Shown here piece after piece: positions 1-5,979 of a stretch of DNA of 6,104 nucleotides. The position numbers and the translations under genes were made by a program. The DNA is from an uncultured Collinsella sp. (GTDB taxonomy: Bacteria; Actinomycetota; Coriobacteriia; Coriobacteriales; Coriobacteriaceae): the NCBI GenBank assembly GCA_902496115.1, contig CABUZK010000066.1, positions 1 to 6,104 of the forward strand. The letters are read 5' to 3'. Each line of letters begins with the position of its first letter. Positions within the stretch are counted from its first letter, which is position 1. Below the pieces are notes generated by a model that was not told the origin of the DNA, ran no database searches, and was given only the letters and a program-made list of their open reading frames with translations.

Positions 1-3
1 CCC

Positions 4-435
4 CTACAGCTTAATGTCGAAGTTGATCTCGGGGACGGCGGCTAGGTCTGCCAGGGTCACGCCGTCAACGTACTTTTCGATCACGTCATCCAGGCCGCGC
101 CAGAACTTGACCGTTGAGCACAGATCGCTGCGGGTACAGCTGTTGTCGATGCCGTCGCACGCCACCGGAGCCGTGCTGCCCTCGACGGCACGCAGGATGT
201 CGCCAGCGCGCACCTCGGCCGGGTCCTTGGCCATCATGTAGCCGCCGCCCTTGCCGCGCACGCTCTTAAGCAGGCCCGCCTTCATAAGCGGACGAACCAG
301 CTGCTCCAGATACTTTTGTGAGATATGCTCGCGGTCGGCGACCTCGCGCAGGGCAATCTTGCCCTCGACGTCACCAAGCGCTGCGATATAGATCATCAGC
401 CGGAGGGCATAGCGGCCCTTAGAAGAAATGAGCAT
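4..435 (-). CDS. iscR: Rrf2/IscR-family Fe-S-sensing transcriptional regulator
   Basis: This 143-residue protein is probably a DNA-binding regulator that reads Fe-S cluster supply and controls the divergent suf operon and itself. It opens with MLISSKGRYALRLM, the usual Rrf2 N-terminus. The helix-turn-helix lies at about residues 28-48 (ALREVADREHISQKYLEQLV), followed by the wing RGKGGGY at about 60-66. The YLEQL of the recognition helix matches E. coli IscR, including the glutamate (E44 here, E43 there) tied to type-1 site selection. C93, C100 and C106 correspond to the IscR cluster cysteines, with spacing C-X6-C-X5-C instead of C-X5-C-X5-C. The position of the IscR ligand His107 is a valine here. 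I chose the ATG at 433-435 because it matches the family start and has GAGAGGG five bases upstream; an in-frame ATG at 484-486 adds 17 residues unlike the family and lies within a dyad. The symbol is by homology; SufR-like naming would be equally reasonable. Confidence 0.93.
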   Translation of the reverse strand: MLISSKGRYALRLMIYIAALGDVEGKIALREVADREHISQKYLEQLVRPLMKAGLLKSVRGKGGGYMMAKDPAEVRAGDILRAVEGSTAPVACDGIDNSCTRSDLCSTVKFWRGLDDVIEKYVDGVTLADLAAVPEINFDIKL

Positions 436-440
436 ACCTA

Positions 441-447
441 CCCTCTC
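441..447 (-). promoter_or_regulatory. Ribosome binding site of the Rrf2 regulator
   Basis: On the minus strand GAGAGGG lies five bases before the ATG at 435. It decides the start in favour of the family-typical MLISSKGRYAL over the in-frame ATG at 486. The same heptamer at the same spacing precedes sufC. Confidence 0.75.
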
Positions 448-456
448 ATCGTTGCC

Positions 457-484
457 GGGACAAAATACCAGGCCTATTTGTCCC
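457..484. repeat. Perfect 8-bp inverted repeat in the regulator leader
   Basis: GGGACAAA (457-464) and TTTGTCCC (477-484) are perfect inverted copies separated by 12 bases. The dyad lies between the inferred regulator promoter and its ribosome binding site, so it would be transcribed in the 5' leader. It could be a protein-binding operator or an RNA hairpin. A closely related sequence lies at 5885-5919, across the end of sufU. The dyad is plain in the sequence; its role is unknown. Confidence 0.7.
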
Positions 485-515
485 AAATCTTATGCACGCG
501 GGGCAAACAAACCTG

Positions 516-544
516 ATTATTATGTACCACATCTAAAAAGTCGA
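516..544 (-). promoter_or_regulatory. Candidate promoter of the Rrf2 regulator
   Basis: Reading the minus strand, TCGACT (544 to 539) is a 4-of-6 match to the -35 consensus. A 17-base spacer leads to AATAAT (521 to 516), a 5-of-6 match to the -10 consensus. Transcription would begin near 509, giving a leader of about 75 bases. The -35 element overlaps the IscR-like operator at 537-561, so regulator binding should shut off its own synthesis. This is inferred from sequence only. Confidence 0.55.
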
Positions 545-561
545 GTGGATTAGTCGGGTTT
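537..561. promoter_or_regulatory. IscR type-1-like operator between divergent promoters
   Basis: The 17-base core TCGAGTGGATTAGTCGG (541-557) fits 15 of 17 positions of the E. coli IscR type-1 core YYGACTRWWWYAGTCRR, recalled from the literature. Including the four flanking positions on each side, 21 of 25 agree. It overlaps the regulator's -35 element and ends five bases before the sufC -35 element. The position, the IscR-like recognition helix next door and the divergent layout together make it the best candidate binding site for the regulator. Many consensus positions are degenerate, so the match score overstates the evidence somewhat. Confidence 0.55.
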
Positions 562-573
562 TCCCTTGACTAA
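550..573. repeat. TTAGTC/GACTAA inverted repeat at the sufC -35 region
   Basis: TTAGTC (550-555) and GACTAA (568-573) are perfect inverted copies. Inside them GGG (556-558) and CCC (563-565) can also pair, around a TTTT loop with a two-base TT bulge. Each arm contains a GACT half-site in the IscR sense, pointing away from the other. The right arm overlaps the candidate sufC -35 TTGACT. With AGTC at 539-542 this makes three GACT-type half-sites in 35 bases. Confidence 0.5.
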
Positions 574-593
574 CGCCGAACCCATAGTAACTT
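566..593 (+). promoter_or_regulatory. Candidate promoter of the suf operon
   Basis: TTGACT (566-571) is a 5-of-6 match to the -35 consensus. The -10 element is poor: TAACTT (588-593) at 16 bases, or TTTATT (592-597) at 20 bases. Transcription would begin near 600, giving a leader of roughly 55-60 bases before sufC. A good -35 overlapping a GACT half-site, combined with a weak -10, is compatible with regulated expression. The exact -10 cannot be settled by eye. Confidence 0.4.
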
Positions 594-618
594 TATTCCG
601 AGAAGATTCCTAGGGTTT

Positions 619-638
619 AGTACACCTATGAGTACACC
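619..638 (+). repeat. Two direct copies of AGTACACC in the sufC leader
   Basis: AGTACACC occurs at 619-626 and again at 631-638, a 12-base period, just upstream of the sufC ribosome binding site. The second copy directly follows an in-frame ATG (628-630). No function is evident, and it may be chance. Confidence 0.4.
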
Positions 639-645
639 ATATACA

Positions 646-652
646 GAGAGGG
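646..652 (+). promoter_or_regulatory. Ribosome binding site of sufC
   Basis: GAGAGGG lies five bases before the ATG at 658 and selects it over the in-frame ATG at 628, which has no comparable Shine-Dalgarno sequence at proper spacing. Confidence 0.75.
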
Positions 653-657
653 ACAGC

Positions 658-1458
658 ATGAGCGCAAATCCGCTGCTTTCCATTGAAGGTCTGACCGCCT
701 CCGTGGACGAGAAGACCATCCTCCACAACGTCAACCTCAACGTCGCCGCCGGCGAGACCCACGTGCTGATGGGACCCAATGGCGCCGGCAAGTCCACCCT
801 CGGCCACCTGGTCATGGGCGACCCCGTCTATACCGTCAACGACGGCCGCATCGTCTTTGACGGCCAGGACATCACCGAGCTCACCACCGACAAACGCTCG
901 CGCGCCGGCCTGTTCCTGAGCTTCCAGGCCCCGGTCGAGATCCCGGGCGTGCCGCTGTCGAGCTTTTTGCGTGCCAGCATCGCCGGCCGCCCCGGCCTGG
1001 AGATGAAGGGCAAGGAGTTCCGCCGGCGCGTCAAGGAGCTCGCGGCAGAGCTCAACATGGACACCGCCTACCTCAACCGCGAGCTGGGCGTGGGCTTCTC
1101 GGGCGGCGAGAAAAAGAAGGTCGAGATGCTCCAGCTTCTGCTGCTGCAGCCTAAGCTCGCCATCCTGGACGAAACCGACTCGGGCCTGGACGTCGACGCC
1201 CTGTCCACCGTCAGCCATGGCATGGACGCCTACCGCAAGAGCTGCGACGGCTCCATGCTCATCATCACGCACAACACGCGCATCCTGGAGCACCTGGATG
1301 TCGACCGCGTCCACGTTATGGTCAAGGGCCACATCGTGCGCGAGGACGACGCCTCGCTCATCCCCTGGATCGACAAGAACGGCTTTGAGACCTTCGAGCG
1401 CGAGGCCGCCGAGCAGCGCGCCCAGGCCGAGGCCGCCGCTGCCGAGCAGCAGGCGTAA
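658..1458 (+). CDS. sufC: SufC, ABC-type ATPase of the SufBCD Fe-S scaffold
   Basis: This 266-residue protein is the cytosolic ATPase that, in the family, dimerises on SufB and SufD and drives the rearrangement needed for cluster assembly. It has no membrane segments and is not a transporter. All ABC motifs are intact: Walker A GPNGAGKST (39-47, K45), Q-loop glutamine Q90, signature FSGGE (147-151), Walker B LAILDETDSGLD (167-178) with catalytic E172, and switch H205 in ITHN. The FSGGEKKKVEMLQ and DETDSGLDVDAL wording is typical of SufC rather than generic transporters. The start at 658 is set by GAGAGGG five bases upstream; an in-frame ATG at 628 would add ten residues. The last 20 or so residues are a charged Ala/Glu/Gln-rich tail, which makes it slightly longer than the usual roughly 250. 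It is the first gene of the operon. Confidence 0.97.
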   Translation: MSANPLLSIEGLTASVDEKTILHNVNLNVAAGETHVLMGPNGAGKSTLGHLVMGDPVYTVNDGRIVFDGQDITELTTDKRSRAGLFLSFQAPVEIPGVPLSSFLRASIAGRPGLEMKGKEFRRRVKELAAELNMDTAYLNRELGVGFSGGEKKKVEMLQLLLLQPKLAILDETDSGLDVDALSTVSHGMDAYRKSCDGSMLIITHNTRILEHLDVDRVHVMVKGHIVREDDASLIPWIDKNGFETFEREAAEQRAQAEAAAAEQQA

Positions 1459-1470
1459 AGGGGCGACGCA

Positions 1471-2883
1471 ATGACCAAGAACCGCACCGAGGTCGCGGAC
1501 ATCGACCGCAGCCTCTACGACTTCACCTATGGCGAGGAGGGATTCGAGCGCCTCGACGCCGGCATCACGCCCGACATCGTGCGCGAGATCAGCGCCAAGA
1601 AGGACGAGCCGCAGTGGATGCTCGACCTGCGCCTCAAGTCCCTCGAGATCTTCAATCGTTTTCCCGACCCGACGTGGGGCCCTTCCATCGAGGGCCTGGA
1701 CATGGACAACATCGTCACCTACGTCAAGCCCAACACCGACCAAAAACACAACTGGGAGTCGGTGCCCGACGACATCAAGAACACCTTTGAGCGCCTGGGC
1801 ATCCCCGAGGCCGAGCGTAGCTACCTGGCGGGCGTCGGCGCGCAGTACGACTCCGAGCTGGTCTACCACAACATGCAGGACACCGCGTCCAAGATGGGCA
1901 TCGTCTACTCCGGCATCGAAGAGGCCCTGCACGACCCGCAGTGGGAGCCGCTCATCCACGAGAAGTTTATGACGCTCATCCCGCCCACCGACCACAAGTT
2001 TGCGGCCCTGCACGGTGCCGTGTGGTCGGGCGGCTCGTTTGTCTACGTGCCCAAGGGCACCAAGCTCGATTTTCCGCTGCAGAGCTACTTCCGCCTCAAC
2101 GCCAAGGGCGCCGGCCAGTTTGAGCACACGCTCATCATCGTCGAGGACGACGCCGACCTGCACTTTATCGAGGGCTGCTCCGCACCCAAGTACAACGTGG
2201 CCAACCTCCACGCCGGCGCTGTGGAGCTCTTTGTGGGCAAGCGTGCGCACCTGCGATACTCGACCATCGAGAACTGGTCCAAGAACATGTACAACCTCAA
2301 CACCAAGCGTGCGCGCGTGGACGAGGACGGCGACATCGAGTGGATCAGCGGCTCCTTCGGCAGCCACGTGGGCTACCTCTACCCCATGAGCGTGCTCAAC
2401 GGCCGTCGCGCCCGCTCGAGCTTTACCGGCATTACCTTTGCCGGCGCCGGCCAGAACCTCGATACCGGCTGCAAGGTCGTGCTCAACGCGCCCGACACCT
2501 CGGCAACCGTCGAGACCAAGGGTATCTCCAAGAGCGGCGGCATCCAGACCTTCCGCAGCTCCATCGTGGCCACGCCTAAGGCCGAAGGTTCCAAAGCAAC
2601 CGTGAGCTGCCAGTCGCTGATGCTCGACGACCAGAGCCGCTCCGATACCATCCCCGCCATGGACATCCGCGCCAAGAACGTCGACATCGGCCACGAGGCC
2701 ACCATCGGCCGCATCGGCGACGACAAGGTGTTCTACCTGATGAGCCGCGGCATATCGGAGGAAGAGGCCCGCACCATGATCGTCAACGGCTTTGCCAACC
2801 CGGTCTCCAAGGAGCTGCCGCTTGAGTACGCCGTCGAGATGAACAACCTGATCAAGCTCGAGATAGAAGGAGCGATCGGATAA
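1471..2883 (+). CDS. sufB: SufB, Fe-S cluster scaffold subunit
   Basis: SufB (470 residues) is the scaffold subunit on which nascent clusters form, at the interface with SufD and powered by SufC. The C-terminal half shows the typical beta-helix core, and the C-terminus carries IGHEATIGRIGDDKVFYLMSRG, a SufB hallmark. C380 (in ATVSCQSLML) and E409 (in GHEA) are 29 residues apart, exactly as E. coli C405 and E434, the sulfur-accepting and cluster-coordinating residues; H408 corresponds to H433. C236 (in IEGCSAPKY) corresponds to the entry cysteine C254. Length is close to the usual 465-495. It starts 12 bases after the sufC stop, and its ribosome binding site AAAGGGG (1457-1463) overlaps that stop codon, so coupling is likely. 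Residue equivalences to E. coli are from memory of the family, aligned by eye. Confidence 0.97.
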   Translation: MTKNRTEVADIDRSLYDFTYGEEGFERLDAGITPDIVREISAKKDEPQWMLDLRLKSLEIFNRFPDPTWGPSIEGLDMDNIVTYVKPNTDQKHNWESVPDDIKNTFERLGIPEAERSYLAGVGAQYDSELVYHNMQDTASKMGIVYSGIEEALHDPQWEPLIHEKFMTLIPPTDHKFAALHGAVWSGGSFVYVPKGTKLDFPLQSYFRLNAKGAGQFEHTLIIVEDDADLHFIEGCSAPKYNVANLHAGAVELFVGKRAHLRYSTIENWSKNMYNLNTKRARVDEDGDIEWISGSFGSHVGYLYPMSVLNGRRARSSFTGITFAGAGQNLDTGCKVVLNAPDTSATVETKGISKSGGIQTFRSSIVATPKAEGSKATVSCQSLMLDDQSRSDTIPAMDIRAKNVDIGHEATIGRIGDDKVFYLMSRGISEEEARTMIVNGFANPVSKELPLEYAVEMNNLIKLEIEGAIG

Positions 2884-4154
2884 TGAAACAGGAAACCAAC
2901 ACCGCTGCTACCACGCTCGAGCAGGTCAACGCTATGCCGGCCGCCACTTGGGGCTGGCTCAAGATGAACCAGACCAAGCTCGAGCTTTCGGACGAACTTG
3001 CCGCCGCTCCCGCCGAGGCCGTTGAGGTCGAGGGCCTGGACGAGCAGTTTGCCGGCTCGGCCGACGCCTTCGATACCGCCATGGACGCCATGGCCAAGCG
3101 CTTCCCCGAGCGCCGTGCCTCCGCCCCCGGCGACGCCGTCGACCGCGCCCGCATCACGCCCGAGACCGAGCTCGACGTGCCCGCCACCTCCGTCTACCAG
3201 GCCGGCGCTATCAAGCTCGAAGAGGAGCTCTCCCCCGCTGAGGCCTTCGAGACCGGCATGGGCGAGGCCGCCTACACCTATCTGGCCGATCACGCCACCA
3301 AGCGCGTCGTCATCGATGTGCCCGCGTACGGACGCGCCACGGTTACCGTGCGCGTGAGCGGTGTCGACGCCGCCGCGGCCATCGCCGCTATCGATGTCGT
3401 CGCCCGTCCGCAGGCAACGCTCGACCTGCAGATCGCCCTGGACTCCCCCGTCAACGGCCAAGGCGTCGTGGGCTCCGTGCTGCGCGTGTGCGCTCACGAG
3501 TACGCCACCGTCAACGTAACCTGCACGCAGACGCTCGATGACAGCTGGATCGCGCTCGACGACACCGGTCTGTTCCTGGACGAGGGCGCGCGCGTCAACG
3601 TGCAGCACACCGTTCTGGGTGCCGGCGCCAGCGCCACCGGCCTTGCCGGCGACCTGCTGGGCGACACCGCCAAGGTGACCATCGATACCGATTACCTGGG
3701 TGCCCGCGAACAGGTGCGTGACTTTAACTACGAGCTGCGCCACCGCGGCCGCAAGACCGAGTGCGAGATCGACGCCAACGGCGTGCTGACTGGCACGTCA
3801 AAGAAGGTCTACCGCGGCACCATCGACCTCGTGCACGGCTGCAAGGGTGCCGTCGGCACCGAGCGCGAGACGGTGCTCTTGGCCAACAAGGGCGTCGACA
3901 ACAAGACCGTTCCCGTCATCCTCTGCGACGAGGACGACGTCGCCGGCAACCACGGCGCCACCATCGGTCACGTCCGCGACGAGCAGCTGTTCTACCTCGC
4001 CTGCCGCGGCCTTGACCAAAACGCCGCCGAGGACCTGTTCATCCGCGCCAAGCTGGAGGACGCCGCGCTTTCCGCCATCGACGAGCGCACCCGCGCCGCC
4101 GTCGTTCGCTTGGGCAACAACCTAATCGACAACTTTGAGGAGGAGCTCGCATGA
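2883..4154 (+). CDS. sufD: SufD, partner subunit of the SufB-SufC scaffold
   Basis: SufD (423 residues) is the SufB paralogue that completes the SufBC2D complex and is linked in the family to iron entry and complex assembly. The first 130 or so residues are a variable, Ala/Glu-rich helical region; the beta-helix core spans roughly 140-345. The C-terminal block NHGATIGHVRDEQLFYLACR (356-375) is the family signature, and H357 matches the functional histidine H360 of E. coli SufD. Its ATG shares one base with the sufB stop (TAATG), and AGAAGGAG (2865-2872) serves as ribosome binding site from inside sufB. The divergent N-terminal half is normal for SufD. Assignment as SufD rather than a second SufB rests on the absence of the SufB cysteine-glutamate pair and on position. 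Confidence 0.95.
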   Translation: MKQETNTAATTLEQVNAMPAATWGWLKMNQTKLELSDELAAAPAEAVEVEGLDEQFAGSADAFDTAMDAMAKRFPERRASAPGDAVDRARITPETELDVPATSVYQAGAIKLEEELSPAEAFETGMGEAAYTYLADHATKRVVIDVPAYGRATVTVRVSGVDAAAAIAAIDVVARPQATLDLQIALDSPVNGQGVVGSVLRVCAHEYATVNVTCTQTLDDSWIALDDTGLFLDEGARVNVQHTVLGAGASATGLAGDLLGDTAKVTIDTDYLGAREQVRDFNYELRHRGRKTECEIDANGVLTGTSKKVYRGTIDLVHGCKGAVGTERETVLLANKGVDNKTVPVILCDEDDVAGNHGATIGHVRDEQLFYLACRGLDQNAAEDLFIRAKLEDAALSAIDERTRAAVVRLGNNLIDNFEEELA

Positions 4155-5476
4155 TCGACACCGAGCACGTTAAATGCGATACCTGTACTGCCCCCGAGCC
4201 CATGGAGCTCGACGCCAGCGACGAGGCCTCGCGCGGCTGGCCTACCGTCGACATCGAGACCAATCCCTACAAGGCGCAGTTCCCGCTGTTCCAGCAGCAC
4301 CCCGAAATCGCCTTCCTCGATAGCGCCGCTACCGCACAGCGCCCCGCCTGCGTGCTCGACGCCGAGCGCGACTTCTACCAGCGCATGAACGCCAACCCCC
4401 TGCGCGGCCTGTACTCGCTGTCCGTCGAGGCCACCGAGGCTATCGCGAAGGTGCGCCAGCAGATCGCCGATGTCATCGGCGCCCCCCAGGCCAACGAGGT
4501 CGTCTTCACCCGCAACACGAGCGAGTCGCTCAACCTGGTCGCCAAGAGCTTTGCGCCCACGGTGCTGGAGCCGGGCGACGAGGTCGTCATCACCATCATG
4601 GAGCACCACTCCAACCTGATCCCGTGGCAGCAGGTCTGCCGCGAGACCGGCGCCAAGCTCGTCTACCTCTACCCCACCAAGACCGGCCAGCTAACGACCG
4701 AGGAAGTTCTGTCCAAGGTGGGCCCCAAGACCAAGATCTTGGCCGTGGGTCAGGTCTCTAACGTGCTGGGCGTTGAGAATCCGGTCAAGAACCTCGGCAA
4801 GCTCGTGCACAAATACGGCGGCTATCTGGTCGTCGACGGTGCGCAGTCGCTGCCGCACATGCCGGTCGATGTGGCCGATCTGGGAGCCGATTTCTTTGCC
4901 TTTAGCGCGCACAAGGCTATGGGCCCCATGGGCATCGGCGTGCTGTGGGGCAATATGGACCTGCTCAACGCCATGCCGCCCATGCTTACCGGCGGCGAGA
5001 TGATCGACTCGGTCACCGAGCAAGACGCCGTCTGGGCGCCCGTCCCCGAGAAATTCGAGGCCGGCACGCAGGACGCCGCCGGCATCTTCGCCACGGGCGC
5101 GGCGCTTGACTACCTGGTCAACACGGTAGGCTACGAAAACATCCAGACCCGTGAGAAGGCACTCGTCCACTACCTGATGGGCGAGCTCATGCAGCTCGAC
5201 TTTGTCCAGATCATCGGCTCCATCTATTGGGACAACCACCACGGCGTCGTCAGCTTTAACGTCAAGGGCATCCACCCGCACGATGTCGCGAGCATCATGG
5301 ACATGGACGGCGTTTGCATCCGCGCCGGTCACCACTGCGCGCAGCCTCTGCTCACCTGGCTGGGCGTCGAGAACCTTGCCTGCTGCCGCGCCAGCGTGGC
5401 CTTCTACAACGACAAGGCCGATATTGACAAGTTCATCGCCGGCCTGCATCACGTTTGGAGCACGTTCAATGGGTAA
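4151..5476 (+). CDS. sufS: SufS, PLP-dependent cysteine desulfurase
   Basis: SufS (441 residues) converts cysteine to alanine and holds the sulfur as a persulfide for SufU. The class V aminotransferase fold is clear: FLDSAATAQRP near residues 55-64, EHHSNLIPWQ at 151-160, VDGAQSLPHMPVD at 228-240, and the PLP lysine K255 in FSAHKAMGPMGIGVLWG. The catalytic cysteine is C396 in RAGHHCAQPL, as in E. coli SufS C364. It overlaps sufD by four bases (ATGA), with AGGAG at 4141-4145. Odd features are an N-terminal extension of about 35 residues before the conserved domain, carrying the CDTC motif (C9, C12), and adjacent C410-C411 where most relatives have no cysteines. A later ATG (M18, 4202) would drop the CDTC but lacks the operon-style overlap. 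It is the group II type expected to work with SufU. Confidence 0.96.
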   Translation: MIDTEHVKCDTCTAPEPMELDASDEASRGWPTVDIETNPYKAQFPLFQQHPEIAFLDSAATAQRPACVLDAERDFYQRMNANPLRGLYSLSVEATEAIAKVRQQIADVIGAPQANEVVFTRNTSESLNLVAKSFAPTVLEPGDEVVITIMEHHSNLIPWQQVCRETGAKLVYLYPTKTGQLTTEEVLSKVGPKTKILAVGQVSNVLGVENPVKNLGKLVHKYGGYLVVDGAQSLPHMPVDVADLGADFFAFSAHKAMGPMGIGVLWGNMDLLNAMPPMLTGGEMIDSVTEQDAVWAPVPEKFEAGTQDAAGIFATGAALDYLVNTVGYENIQTREKALVHYLMGELMQLDFVQIIGSIYWDNHHGVVSFNVKGIHPHDVASIMDMDGVCIRAGHHCAQPLLTWLGVENLACCRASVAFYNDKADIDKFIAGLHHVWSTFNG

Positions 5477-5903
5477 TCTGTACACCTCTACCACGTTTAT
5501 GGAGCACAACTCGCACCCCGACTACAAGTACGAGATGGATGCCCCCACGCACGAGCACGACGGCATCAACCCCAGCTGCGGCGATGAGCTCACTCTGCAG
5601 CTGCGTGTCGAGAACAACGTGATCGAGGAGGCCTCCTTTACCGGTCACGGCTGCGCCATCAGCCAGGCCAGCGCCGATATCATGGCCGAGCTCATCACCG
5701 GCGAGACGGTCGAGGAAGCACGTCGTCTGGCAGGGCTTTTCCTCGCCATGATCCGTGGCGAGCAGCTCTCCGAGGAAGACCTGGAAGACCTGGACGAGGC
5801 CGCCCAGCTCCAGGACATCTCGCACATGCCCGCCCGCGTCAAATGCGCCGAGTTAGCCTGGCGCACCCTCGACGGCATGCCCACGGGACAAAATAATCAG
5901 TAA
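5469..5903 (+). CDS. sufU: SufU, zinc-dependent sulfurtransferase partner of SufS
   Basis: SufU (144 residues) takes the persulfide from SufS and passes sulfur to the SufBCD scaffold. The family has an IscU-like fold and in Gram-positives acts as a zinc protein, not a scaffold. The zinc ligands of Bacillus subtilis SufU (C41, D43, C66, C128) are all present as C37 and D39 (SCGDE), C62 (GHGCAISQAS) and C126 (PARVKCAELAW). The SufU-specific insertion between the second and third cysteines is present, which separates it from IscU. The start overlaps the sufS end by eight bases (ATGGGTAA); GGAG at 5457-5460 precedes it, and the LY...FMEH N-terminus matches SufU proteins. The last codons, encoding TGQNNQ, lie within a dyad element (5885-5919) resembling the one in the regulator leader. 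It is the last gene of the operon. Confidence 0.95.
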   Translation: MGNLYTSTTFMEHNSHPDYKYEMDAPTHEHDGINPSCGDELTLQLRVENNVIEEASFTGHGCAISQASADIMAELITGETVEEARRLAGLFLAMIRGEQLSEEDLEDLDEAAQLQDISHMPARVKCAELAWRTLDGMPTGQNNQ

Positions 5904-5919
5904 TAGTTGTCTCAAATCT
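5885..5919. repeat. Second copy of the GGGACAA...TTGTCYC dyad element, across the sufU stop
   Basis: GGGACAA (5885-5891) and TTGTCTC (5907-5913) form an imperfect inverted repeat. Together with the flanks this stretch aligns with 457-490 at 28 of 34 positions with one gap, including GGGACAAAATA and a shared AAATCT tail. It spans the sufU stop codon (5901-5903). Candidate roles are a transcription-factor site, a dispersed palindromic element, or chance; only the similarity is seen directly. Confidence 0.6.
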
Positions 5920-5931
5920 GAAGAATTCTGT

Positions 5932-5975
5932 TGGCCGAATCGCTTAACTTTCGCGATTCGGCCATTTTCTTTTCT
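5932..5975 (+). terminator. Rho-independent terminator of the suf operon
   Basis: TGGCCGAATCGC (5932-5943) and GCGATTCGGCCA (5953-5964) form a perfect 12-bp stem around a nine-base loop, followed at once by TTTTCTTTTCT. It starts 29 bases after the sufU stop. No T-run follows the stem in the minus direction, so it looks like a one-way terminator for suf. It also separates suf from the convergent gene. Confidence 0.93.
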
Positions 5976-5979
5976 GCCT

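Noticed and set aside
436..486. A 17-residue N-terminal extension of the Rrf2 regulator
   Set aside because: The added residues are unlike Rrf2 proteins, this start falls within the dyad element, and the inner ATG has the better ribosome binding site.
628..657. The ten-codon upstream extension of SufC
   Set aside because: The 628 ATG has no good ribosome binding site, whereas 658 has GAGAGGG at five bases and gives the standard SufC N-terminus.
1388..1455. The Ala/Glu/Gln-rich SufC tail as a possible frameshift or fusion
   Set aside because: The frame is continuous, the stop is followed at once by the sufB ribosome binding site, and such variable tails are common.
610..2694. A 694-codon open frame on the minus strand, antisense to sufC and sufB
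   Set aside because: It lies fully opposite two unmistakable genes. Its Val/Gly/Leu/Ala/His/Asp-rich sequence is what GC-ending sense codons produce on the opposite strand. It shows no recognisable domain.
2733..3743. A 336-codon open frame on the minus strand, antisense to sufD
   Set aside because: Same codon-bias shadow effect; low-complexity Gly/Val-rich protein and no family motif.
4691..5509. A 272-codon open frame on the minus strand, antisense to sufS
   Set aside because: Shadow of sufS with repetitive Val/Asp/His/Ala composition and no independent support.
5466..5825. A 119-codon minus-strand frame opposite sufU
   Set aside because: Antisense to a complete SufU with all zinc ligands; no motif or start signal of its own.
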